A stretch of 58,754 nt of DNA from the NCBI GenBank assembly GCA_964401335.1, contig CAYNYK010000017.1:1-58754 (forward strand), written 5' to 3'. Positions 51,775 through 58,754 of this stretch are shown piece by piece. The translations under genes were made by a program, and so were the position numbers. Below the pieces are notes generated by a model. The model was not told the DNA's origin, did not search any database, and saw nothing but the letters and a program-made list of their open reading frames with translations. The stretch comes from JAAYCU01 sp964401335. Its GTDB lineage: Bacteria > Planctomycetota > Phycisphaerae > UBA1845 > PWPN01. How positions within the stretch are numbered: position 1 is the stretch's first letter; each line of letters opens with the position of its first letter.

Positions 51775-53526
51775 TCAGAAGCCCGACGGCGGGGGGCCGG
51801 CGATGGTGTCGAATTGCTGGGTCGCGCTGGTGTCTCCACTGCAGACCAGCTCAATGTCGCGACGCAAGGTGGGCATGTTCATGTTGATAAACCGGCGGGC
51901 GACACGGGCCTTACGCTCATTGGCGACGGCCTGCTGCAGAAACAGGTGACCGATCAATACGGTTGAAGCGGCGTCAACAAGTTTGCGGCCGGCCAAGTCC
52001 ATGTATTCGGCGCCCTGCTGCTTGATGAATGCGATGCCCTTGAGCACCAATTCGCGGCCTTCGATCAATAGATGTTTAAGATTACTTAATTCCTCGTCGG
52101 CATAGCTGATCTGCTCAAATTCCTGGATTCTTTTTTCAAAAGCCCCGGAACAAACGCCCCGGACGGCGGCCACGATCTGCAACTGACTGGTGCCCTCGTA
52201 GATGGTGGTGATCCGCGCATCCCGCAGGTATCGCTCGACGGGGTAATCGGTCATGTATCCAGAACCGCCGAGCACCTGTAAGGCGTCATTGCTAACCCGC
52301 ACGGACATTTCCGAGGCATAGTATTTGCTCATCGGGGTGAGCATGCTGTTCAGTCGTTTCCAGGTGCGCGAATTGGCCCGACGTTCTTTCATTTCCTCCG
52401 GGTCGCTCGGCTTGTTGAACTCCATCACCCGCAAGTTATTGTTTTCCAGGTCGCAGATCCGGCTGGTTTCGTAGGTCAGCGCCCGGGCGGCTTCGATGGC
52501 AATTTTCATATCCACGAGCAGCTCGGCGACGGCCGGCAGCCGCTCGATCGCCTGGCCGAATTGCTTGCGGGTATGGGCGTACTGCCGGGCGACGCGATAG
52601 GCGGCCTCGGCGATACCCAGCGATTGGCCGGCGATACCCACGCGAGCTCCGTTCATCAGGCTCATGACATAGGTAATCAACCCGCGCTGACGTTCGCCGA
52701 TCAGCTTGGCCGGCGTATCGTCGTAAACCAGTTCGCAGGTCGGCGAGCCGTGGATGCCCAGCTTATGCTCCAGGTGACGCACGCGAATCCGTGGACCGCG
52801 CTCACAGAGAAACAGGCTCAGGCCGCGTCCATCCTTGATTTCCGGTTCGCTGCGGGCGAGGGTCAACAGAATATCGCCGCAGCCGTTGGTAATGAACCGC
52901 TTCACCCCCGTCAGCCGCCACTGTCCGTCGGTATCCTGCCAGGCGCGCAAGCCTACCGCCTGCAAATCGCTGCCCGCGTCCGGCTCGGTGAGGGCCATGG
53001 CCCCCGTGGCTCCGTCTATTGCGAATTTCGGCAGATATTCGCTTTTAATTTCGTCGCTGGCGAAAGCGTAGATGGTTTCGGCCACGCCCTGCAGACCGAA
53101 AAGATTCATCAGGGAGGCATCGGCGCGGCTGATGATCTCGATGGCCATCGTGTAGATCAGATTGGGGCAGTTCAGACCGCCGTATTCCCGGGGCAGAGTG
53201 AAGCCCATCAGATCAGCCTGAGTCAATACCTTGAGGTTCTTGGCCACCCCTTCGCCCAGGCGGACGGTGCCGTCCTCGTTGAGCGTGTTGCCTTCGATAT
53301 CGACCTGTTCGGCGCGGGGGGCGATATGGTTGCCGGCCACGTCGCCTACGATGGTCAAAATCCGCCGATAGTTGTCGATCGCGTCGGCCGCGTCGCGCGG
53401 AGCATATTCACTGCCCGGACCGGTCGTGCGCGTGAAGTTGTCCTCCTGAGCGGCGGCAACCTCGGCGAGGTTCATGTGCTCGAAAAGGAACTGGATATCC
53501 TCATTGTCGTTGAAGAAATTCGCCAT
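51775..53526 (-). CDS. Acyl-CoA dehydrogenase
   Basis: This 583-residue protein has the family signatures: N-terminal helical domain, GAMALTEPDAGSDLQAVGLRA and the flavin-binding strand WRLTGVKRFITNG. Further on are RKQFGQAIERLPAVAE and the catalytic Glu in ITTIYEGTSQLQI. A C-terminal extension of about 120 residues exceeds the basic 380-residue size, as in large ACAD subfamilies (AidB/FadE-like). It probably passes electrons from an acyl-CoA to the ETF encoded just upstream on the same strand. The acyl substrate is unknown. Confidence 0.9.
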   Translation of the reverse strand: MANFFNDNEDIQFLFEHMNLAEVAAAQEDNFTRTTGPGSEYAPRDAADAIDNYRRILTIVGDVAGNHIAPRAEQVDIEGNTLNEDGTVRLGEGVAKNLKVLTQADLMGFTLPREYGGLNCPNLIYTMAIEIISRADASLMNLFGLQGVAETIYAFASDEIKSEYLPKFAIDGATGAMALTEPDAGSDLQAVGLRAWQDTDGQWRLTGVKRFITNGCGDILLTLARSEPEIKDGRGLSLFLCERGPRIRVRHLEHKLGIHGSPTCELVYDDTPAKLIGERQRGLITYVMSLMNGARVGIAGQSLGIAEAAYRVARQYAHTRKQFGQAIERLPAVAELLVDMKIAIEAARALTYETSRICDLENNNLRVMEFNKPSDPEEMKERRANSRTWKRLNSMLTPMSKYYASEMSVRVSNDALQVLGGSGYMTDYPVERYLRDARITTIYEGTSQLQIVAAVRGVCSGAFEKRIQEFEQISYADEELSNLKHLLIEGRELVLKGIAFIKQQGAEYMDLAGRKLVDAASTVLIGHLFLQQAVANERKARVARRFINMNMPTLRRDIELVCSGDTSATQQFDTIAGPPPSGF

Positions 53527-53604
53527 GATCGTTTTCCAGAGTGCCCGGCCGAATCGTTTGCATCACGCCCCTGGCGGACCGAGGAAGCCGGCCGACGGCT
53601 ATAC

Positions 53605-54636
53605 TTACTTCGCTCGCTCCTTGATCGCCTTGATCATCATAGGTATGACCTTGTGCAGGTCGCCGACGATCCCGTAATGCGCCACGCCGAAAATCGGCGC
53701 ATCCTTGTCCCAGTTGATGGCCACGATTTTAGCCGACTCTTCCATGCCCGCCCGGTGCTGCACCGCGCCGCTGATTCCGCAGGCGATATACAGGGCCGGT
53801 CGAACCGTCGTACCCGTCTGGCCGACCTGGTGGTCCTTGCTGATGAAGCCGGCGTCCACCGCCGCCCGGGAAGCGCCCACGGCCCCGCCAATCGCGCCGG
53901 CCAGGTCGTAGATCAACTGAAACGAATCTTTGTCGCCCACGCCGCCGCCGCCGGCCACGATGGTCCGGGCGGCCTTGAGGTTTACCCTGCGCTGCTCGCG
54001 GTGCCGCTCGATAAGTTTGACGACGGTATCAAAATCATTGAAGGTGATTTTCTCGTCGATGATCTCGCCGATACGCTTGGGGTCTCCCTCGCCGAGACGC
54101 ATGACGCCCTCGCGAACGGTGGCCATCTGCGGCCAGCGGTCGTAATTGATGATGGTGGCGATAATGTTGCCGCCGAATGCCGGGCGGATCTGTAACAAAA
54201 GATTCTTATGGACCTGCTTGGTCTTGGGGTCCGTGTAATCGCCGATTTCCAGATCGGTGCAGTCGGCGGTGAGGCCAGCCTTCATCTCCGACGCCACTCG
54301 TGGGGCCAGGTCGCGGCCGAGAGGAGTGGCCCCATAGATGACGATCTGTGGTTTGTGTTTGGCGATCAATTGGCACATGACCCGGGCATAGGGGCCGGTG
54401 CGGTAAAATTCCAACTGGGTATCGTGGACGTGATACACCTTGTCCGCGCCGTGAGCAATCAGGCGATAGGCCAGCTCGCGCACGTTCCAACCGGCCAGAA
54501 CAGCCGCCATCCGCACCCCAAGCCGGTCGGCCAATTCGCGGGCCTTGCCGCAGAGTTCCAGCGAGACCTCATTGAGGCTCTCGTCTTCCTGCTCGGCGAA
54601 TACCCAGACTTCACCTTGACGATTGGGTTCGATCAT
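53605..54636 (-). CDS. etfA: Electron transfer flavoprotein subunit alpha
   Basis: This 343-residue protein has the EtfA C-terminal FAD domain: GGGGVGDKDSFQLIYDLAGAIGGAVGASRAAVDAG, then GQTGTTVRPALYIACGISGAVQH and the conserved INWDKDAPIF. The N-terminal half has the alpha/beta fold (VWVFAEQEDE). It forms a heterodimer with EtfB from 54736. The order etfB, etfA, ACAD on the minus strand marks an operon for acyl-CoA oxidation. Confidence 0.93.
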   Translation of the reverse strand: MIEPNRQGEVWVFAEQEDESLNEVSLELCGKARELADRLGVRMAAVLAGWNVRELAYRLIAHGADKVYHVHDTQLEFYRTGPYARVMCQLIAKHKPQIVIYGATPLGRDLAPRVASEMKAGLTADCTDLEIGDYTDPKTKQVHKNLLLQIRPAFGGNIIATIINYDRWPQMATVREGVMRLGEGDPKRIGEIIDEKITFNDFDTVVKLIERHREQRRVNLKAARTIVAGGGGVGDKDSFQLIYDLAGAIGGAVGASRAAVDAGFISKDHQVGQTGTTVRPALYIACGISGAVQHRAGMEESAKIVAINWDKDAPIFGVAHYGIVGDLHKVIPMMIKAIKERAK

Positions 54637-54646
54637 TATTAGCTCT

Positions 54647-54728
54647 CAGAAAACAGCTTTCAGCGATCAGCAATCAGCGGTCAGAACAAGCTTCATCGGA
54701 CTGAATACTGATAGCCGACCGCTGATGG
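54647..54728. repeat. Short CAGCNATCAG-type repeats with an inverted copy
   Basis: Between etfA and etfB, TCAGCGA, TCAGCAA and TCAGCGG follow in tandem (about 54660-54680). ATCAGCGGTC (54673-54682) is repeated inverted as GACCGCTGAT (54717-54726). It may be a REP-like or degenerate mobile element inside the operon. Confidence 0.55.
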
Positions 54729-54735
54729 CGGTTTC

Positions 54736-55650
54736 TTATCCCAGCGTATGGTCCACGATCAGTTCGTGGATCATGCGCTTGATGCCCTCCTCGTTGGGCG
54801 GGATCTCCGTAAAACCTTCCTTTTTCAACACGATGGACTGAATGCGATGTACCTTGGTGGGCGAGCCGGAAACACCGCACCAGGTCAAATCGGCTTTGAT
54901 ATCGTCCAGTGTCCAATGCTCCATGAGCAGCCCCTCGGCTTTCAGAGCCTCAAGCCGGCGGATACGCTCATCCGTTAGCGCTTTTTCACTTGCTTCCGGC
55001 ATTTGGGCGATCGTCTCTTTGGCCACTTCATCAGCCACCCGAGCGCGTTTGAATCGCATAACCTTGCGGGCGGCGGCCGGCCTCGGTTCATTGGCCGTGT
55101 CCAATACGGTCAGCAATACCGGTAGCCGAGCCTCCAAGATTTCCCAACCGTTGCCCACGTTGCGACGCAAGCGGGCAATCTTGCCGTCGAGATCAACAAA
55201 CTGTTCAAAATAGGTAATCTGAGGAATGCCGAGTTTTTCGGCCATTTGCGGGCCGACTTGGGCGGTGTCGCCGTCGATTGCCTGACGGCCGCAAAAGACA
55301 AAGTCGTAGTTCCCGATTTTCTTCACGGCCTGGCTGAGAATATAGCTGGTGGCCAGTGTATCGCTACCGGCGGCCCGGCGATCGTTGATCAGGATGGCCC
55401 GGTCCGCGCCCCGGTATAGGCACTCGCGAAGAACCTCGCAAGCATTTAATGGACCCATAGTTATGGCCGTGACTGTTCCGCCACACCGTTCGCGTAACTC
55501 CAGGGCCGCCTCCAGGGCGTTGAGGTCTTCCGGGTTGAAGACCGCCGGTAAAGCCGCCCGGTTGACCGTGCCGTCCTCCTTCATGGCCTGGCCGGTGATA
55601 TTGGCCGTATCCGGCACCTGCTTGATACAAACAACGCTATGATACGCCAA
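54736..55650 (-). CDS. etfB: Electron transfer flavoprotein subunit beta
   Basis: This protein of about 304 residues starts at TTG 55650, chosen because GAGG lies 7 bases upstream and the conserved start AYHSVVCIKQVPDTANI follows at once. The ATG at 55686 has no good Shine-Dalgarno and adds a non-family leader. Motifs include NPEDLNALEAALELRE and the AMP-binding region FVFCGRQAIDGDTAQVGPQMAE. It pairs with EtfA. The C-terminal tail (EGIKRMIHELIV) is of the usual kind. Confidence 0.9.
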   Translation of the reverse strand: MAYHSVVCIKQVPDTANITGQAMKEDGTVNRAALPAVFNPEDLNALEAALELRERCGGTVTAITMGPLNACEVLRECLYRGADRAILINDRRAAGSDTLATSYILSQAVKKIGNYDFVFCGRQAIDGDTAQVGPQMAEKLGIPQITYFEQFVDLDGKIARLRRNVGNGWEILEARLPVLLTVLDTANEPRPAAARKVMRFKRARVADEVAKETIAQMPEASEKALTDERIRRLEALKAEGLLMEHWTLDDIKADLTWCGVSGSPTKVHRIQSIVLKKEGFTEIPPNEEGIKRMIHELIVDHTLG

Positions 55651-55731
55651 AGGTGAATCCTCACTCACGAAGAAATCGTCATCCATACGGAAAGGCAGAA
55701 CCTTAATAGACTGTTGACCGCTCGTCAAGGT

Positions 55732-56706
55732 TTAATGCTGGTCAAACCGCCATAAGCCCATGGATCGGGCCAGACGATATGCTTCAGAGATTTCGCTATC
55801 ACTGCAATACCGGTTGATTTCGGCGAAGGCCGGAGTTACTCCATCCTGCATCCGGATGCCGACGCGATGGGCCGGTCGATACTGGTCCATGATGTTGAGA
55901 TAGGTATCGGGAGAGATTTTCTCGGAGAGGAAGCTGAAGATTGCCCGACTTTCATCAAGCAGGCCGGGCATGACCAAATGACGCACCAGCAATCCGCGGG
56001 CGGCCAAGCCGTCCTGTGTAAAACGCAGGTTGCCAACCTGTCGGTGCATTTCGGTGAGGGCCAGCCGGGCGTGTTCAGCGTAATCCCCGGCCCCCAGATA
56101 ACGGGCCCCGCTTTCCCTGCTCCAAACCTTGAAATCGGGCATGTAAATATCCACGATCCCGTCCAGGAGCCGAAGGGATTCCACCGTGTCATACCCGCCG
56201 CTGTTATACACTATGGGAAGTCGCAGACCATGCTCGACGGCGATGGCCAGCGCCTCCAGAATTTGCGGTACGACATGCGTGGGTGAAACGAAGTTGAGGT
56301 TGTGACAGCCGCGAGCCTGTAATTCGAGCATGAGATTCGCCAGTTGCTTTGGGAGGCACTCCTCGCCCTGTCCAAGCTGACTGATGTCGGCATTCTGACA
56401 GAAAACACAACGCAGATTGCAGCGGGCGAAAAAAATAGTGCCGCTGCCTCCGCATCCGACAAGGCAACGCTCCTCGCCGAAATGTGCACAGGCGGAGCTG
56501 ATGTGGGCGTAACGGCCGGTCTGGCAGAATCCAACCTCCCCGGCCAGCCGATCCGCCCGACAGGTCCGAGGGCAGAGGGAACACGTCCGGAGCATTTTTA
56601 TGGCCTTTTCTACCCTCTGAGCAAGTTCTCCCGATCGAGCCAGACTTTCGTAAGCGGGGGAAAGCGATAAGTTACGGGGTTGATTACGCTGCGACATGCC
56701 TGCCAT
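55732..56706 (-). CDS. Radical SAM protein, PflX-like (COG1313)
   Basis: This 324-residue protein has an N-terminal Cys-rich segment (CSLCPRTCRADRLAGEVGFC) and the radical SAM motif CNLRCVFCQN. Barrel motifs include NFVSPTHV and PIVYNSGGYDTVESL. This matches the COG1313/PflX family, related to pyruvate-formate-lyase activating enzymes but of unknown substrate. It lies 81 bases upstream of etfB on the same strand and may be co-transcribed. A further in-frame ATG at 56697 is possible. Confidence 0.8.
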   Translation of the reverse strand: MAGMSQRNQPRNLSLSPAYESLARSGELAQRVEKAIKMLRTCSLCPRTCRADRLAGEVGFCQTGRYAHISSACAHFGEERCLVGCGGSGTIFFARCNLRCVFCQNADISQLGQGEECLPKQLANLMLELQARGCHNLNFVSPTHVVPQILEALAIAVEHGLRLPIVYNSGGYDTVESLRLLDGIVDIYMPDFKVWSRESGARYLGAGDYAEHARLALTEMHRQVGNLRFTQDGLAARGLLVRHLVMPGLLDESRAIFSFLSEKISPDTYLNIMDQYRPAHRVGIRMQDGVTPAFAEINRYCSDSEISEAYRLARSMGLWRFDQH

Positions 56707-56822
56707 TGTATCAAAAGAAACAGTTCAAGACCGAAAAAGCAATCATGGGCGAAATATTTAAGTAATTTTCTAGCAAAATTGCCTTCCCCACGGCCAAAAA
56801 TGTGATATACTTAGGATGCAAC

Positions 56823-56949
56823 AGCCGAAGCGAACGGGTATTTCCGCTCTCGCGAGGGCTATGCAGCCCGAGCTAGAGGGCAATAAACCGTCAAATCTCG
56901 CGAAATCCGGGCTCCCCGGAAACGCAAAAATGTACCCTTCGCTTCGGCT
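56823..56949. repeat. Stem-bounded element of 127 bases, possible structured RNA
   Basis: Arm AGCCGAAGCGAACGGGTA (56823-56840) pairs with TACCCTTCGCTTCGGCT (56933-56949) with one bulged base. Inside are two small hairpins: GGGCT-ATGC-AGCCC (about 56857-56870) and TCCGGG-CTC-CCCGGA (56906-56920), plus two copies of TCTCGCGA. It lies between the heparinase-like gene's end and the radical SAM start. It could be a leader RNA on the minus strand, a free RNA or a small mobile element. Confidence 0.55.
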
Positions 56950-57025
56950 TCATTATGCGCTTTATCACGGCTGCCTTTTCCAATGTTCCGAACCCAATGG
57001 TGTAGTTCGCGTCCAGGTGTATTTT

Positions 57026-58754
57026 TCACTTCGTGGGATTGCTCGTCGGGTTGTCCTGAGATTTCCAGGTCGCCACGTGCTGTACCCGGCCTTGCCGGTC
57101 TTTACGCAGGAAGCAAAGCTCGCCGTCGAGGCTGACATCCCAATCCTTTTGGATAATGGTCTGGCCTTTGTCGACTTGCGGCTTTGCGCCGAGGGCGTTT
57201 TCGATATCGATGGCGACAAGCAGATCGCATCGTCCGTCTTGAAGAGTGACTTCGACCGCGACATGATTATCTCCGAGCATCTGGCCGGTTTGCGTATGCA
57301 GAGGCAGGCGACGAACACGAACGATACTTGCCTTTTGCTCATAAGGTTCGATGAGGGAGACGAACGTCGAGGCCAAGTGGTCTTCCTGTGTTTGCCGTCG
57401 AACGAGGACGCGCGGTACCCATGCCTCCTGAACAGAGTCGAACATACCCGCAACAATCCAGCCTTCGCAGATTGTGGCCGACGCCTCCGAGGTGAGTTCC
57501 GTCAGGCGCAGGTGTACTTGGCGACCGTCGGGGAGGTAGTCATACCGGTCCTCGACCTCCCAATCGGCGGTCCATCCCGGTTGGGGTGAAGGATCGGTCT
57601 GAGAATTACGCATCAAGGTGTCGTGGCCGAAATCCGTTCCCGGCCGCAGGTAAAGCCCTGTTGTTTTTACCGTGCCGTAATGGCCGGTCATGAATCGGGC
57701 GTGGTCCTTTCCCCCGACGACGCGAAAGATGTCGATCAGATAGGAATCCTCCTCGGAGATATCCACAAAGGCGACGGTTCGCTCATATTGCTTAACCTCC
57801 TTGTACATTTTCGGGCCAGACGTACGGATTGCTCGAAACGTATCGCCGACTACCCAAAGGGTATATTCGCCGGTGGTACGCTCCTGGTTTTGCCCATCAA
57901 CGACCACCGTATTATGCGCGGCCGTCATCGTGTACCAACGGGCCCGCGGGCTGCCCCAGCCGCCGAATTGTACGGGGGGGTAGCCATACTCCGGCATGAG
58001 ATCGAGGCCCTTGGCGAACAGGCCGAGGTTCATGCCGTCGGCATGGCTGTGGCCGCCGAGGGAGTCATAATCGATCCAGGCCGCCCGGCGACTGTCGCCT
58101 TCGCCGGCGCGGAGCACGGCGATTCGCCACTCCCGTTTGTTGACGCTGTCCAGTTTTGGGCGTGGACCATGCTTGGCAATAATCTCGGCCACCTGTTGTT
58201 GAATTGCTTGCGGATCGTCGATCAGGATGTCGTAGGGCAGGTCGTCGGTCCGGTCGCCGTTCTGTCGGTACATGATCTGGACGAAGGCCGGGTCGTCGGT
58301 CAACTGGTACATTCTCCACAGAAACGTCCAGCCGGAGGAAAAGGTCGTGTGTAACAGCCAAGGCGATAATGTCGCGGGTTTGGTGAGACTTACGCCCGGG
58401 TAGTCGGAATGCTGACAGGCGAAGGAGCCGGTGTCGCCCGACTGGGGATAGTAAGATTCAAGGCATTGCAGGTCGATATGGAAGCGAAACATATCGTGCA
58501 GCCTTGGATGGCGCTCATAAACCTTTTCCAGATAATGGGGATCCAGACGAGACAGGAAGCCCAGGAGTTCGGATACGGTGCGTGGGCCGATGGAGCTGTA
58601 GCCGCATACACCCTTCTCGCCGGTGACGCCATCGACGGCCGTCGCCCGTATCAGAATGGCGTCCAACAAGGCGTCGATCTCCGGGCGGTTGTGGGGCCAA
58701 CCTAGTGCCGTTTTCGGTTCGCGAGTTTCGTGTTGGTAACTCTTTTTAAAATAG
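57026..58754 (-). CDS. Heparinase II/III-like polysaccharide lyase (5' end outside window)
   Basis: The frame is open to the window edge (YFKKSYQHETREPKTALGWP at 58753-58694), so the start is missing; at least 576 residues are present. Motifs include IDYDSLGGHSHADGMNLGLF, which has the conserved Tyr/His catalytic region of heparinase II/III domains, and AHNTVVVDGQNQ, which fits the beta-sandwich part. These enzymes cleave uronic acid-containing polysaccharides. It is probably exported, though the signal lies outside the window. It ends in a Ser/Asn/Thr-rich tail. Confidence 0.82.
   Translation of the reverse strand, partial: YFKKSYQHETREPKTALGWPHNRPEIDALLDAILIRATAVDGVTGEKGVCGYSSIGPRTVSELLGFLSRLDPHYLEKVYERHPRLHDMFRFHIDLQCLESYYPQSGDTGSFACQHSDYPGVSLTKPATLSPWLLHTTFSSGWTFLWRMYQLTDDPAFVQIMYRQNGDRTDDLPYDILIDDPQAIQQQVAEIIAKHGPRPKLDSVNKREWRIAVLRAGEGDSRRAAWIDYDSLGGHSHADGMNLGLFAKGLDLMPEYGYPPVQFGGWGSPRARWYTMTAAHNTVVVDGQNQERTTGEYTLWVVGDTFRAIRTSGPKMYKEVKQYERTVAFVDISEEDSYLIDIFRVVGGKDHARFMTGHYGTVKTTGLYLRPGTDFGHDTLMRNSQTDPSPQPGWTADWEVEDRYDYLPDGRQVHLRLTELTSEASATICEGWIVAGMFDSVQEAWVPRVLVRRQTQEDHLASTFVSLIEPYEQKASIVRVRRLPLHTQTGQMLGDNHVAVEVTLQDGRCDLLVAIDIENALGAKPQVDKGQTIIQKDWDVSLDGELCFLRKDRQGRVQHVATWKSQDNPTSNPTK

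Noticed and set aside
52561..54195. Long plus-strand open frame (544 codons) opposite acyl-CoA dehydrogenase and etfA
   Set aside because: It is antisense to two clearly recognised genes, has no domain pattern and carries compositional features of a mirrored high-GC frame.
56816..57589. Plus-strand open frame of 257 codons over the end of the heparinase-like gene
   Set aside because: Its beginning translates the inverted-repeat element and the rest is antisense to the heparinase-like gene.
1..58754. CRISPR array, tRNA, rRNA, transposase, integrase or attachment site
   Set aside because: No regularly spaced repeats, cloverleaf T-arm patterns or recombinase motifs were found in any frame I read.

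Overview
The window (about 58.7 kb, moderately high GC) looks like chromosome from a planctomycete-type bacterium, probably near Phycisphaerae. This is inferred from content: stand-alone prepilin-like proteins ending in an H-X9-DG-type motif, a GAF-HlyD/M50 export set, a GH172-type (DUF2961) enzyme, a heparinase-like lyase, a Tat-exported sugar isomerase-like protein and a CHASE/PocR hybrid kinase. No rRNA, tRNA, CRISPR array, transposase or phage gene was found. Gene density is high, with many 4-bp ATGA overlaps.

Layout. (1) 1-5527: export cluster of an HlyD adaptor, a PilZ protein, a GAF-HlyD fusion and an M50-type membrane protein with lipoyl-like arms. (2) 5618-9872: sugar isomerase-like protein and a hybrid histidine kinase. 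(3) 10494-17161: ECF sigma and zinc anti-sigma pair, divergent from a compact type II secretion/type IV filament cluster (GspE-like, GspF, GspF-like, three pseudopilin-like proteins). (4) 17268-20201: BrnT/BrnA toxin-antitoxin, MntP, and an SO_0444-type Cu/Zn permease with an HMA tail. (5) 20246-22222: URO-D family protein and a lipoprotein. (6) 22468-36579: a 14-kb same-strand metalloid and thiol-redox island. (7) 36684-41383: response regulator, agmatine-to-putrescine genes (aguB-aguA), a broken toxin module and metY. (8) 41708-51595: GH172-type protein, two prepilins, STAS, Nif3-like, HAD, an alpha/beta hydrolase lacking its nucleophile, and an ACT protein. (9) 51775-58754: acyl-CoA dehydrogenase with etfA and etfB, a PflX-like radical SAM protein and a 5'-truncated heparinase-like gene.

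Region 6 is the most interesting. An ArsR-type regulator is followed by a COG0701 permease, a DGC-domain protein, a CPKC mini-thioredoxin, an ArsF-like protein, a membrane thioredoxin, an eight-heme cytochrome with a C-terminal membrane domain, an alginate-export-type porin, a second exported thioredoxin, CcdA, two small uncharacterised proteins, a VKOR-DsbA fusion, ArsM, a deleted arsC remnant and ACR3. Arsenite efflux and methylation are thus combined with both a reducing (CcdA/Trx) and an oxidising (VKOR/DsbA) envelope thiol pathway and a multiheme electron carrier. I infer a metalloid-responsive envelope redox module. Its substrate cannot be read from sequence.

Three intergenic elements bounded by long imperfect inverted repeats (14172-14394, 18720-18914, 56823-56949) and a possible small RNA (50370-50489) are the main non-coding signals.
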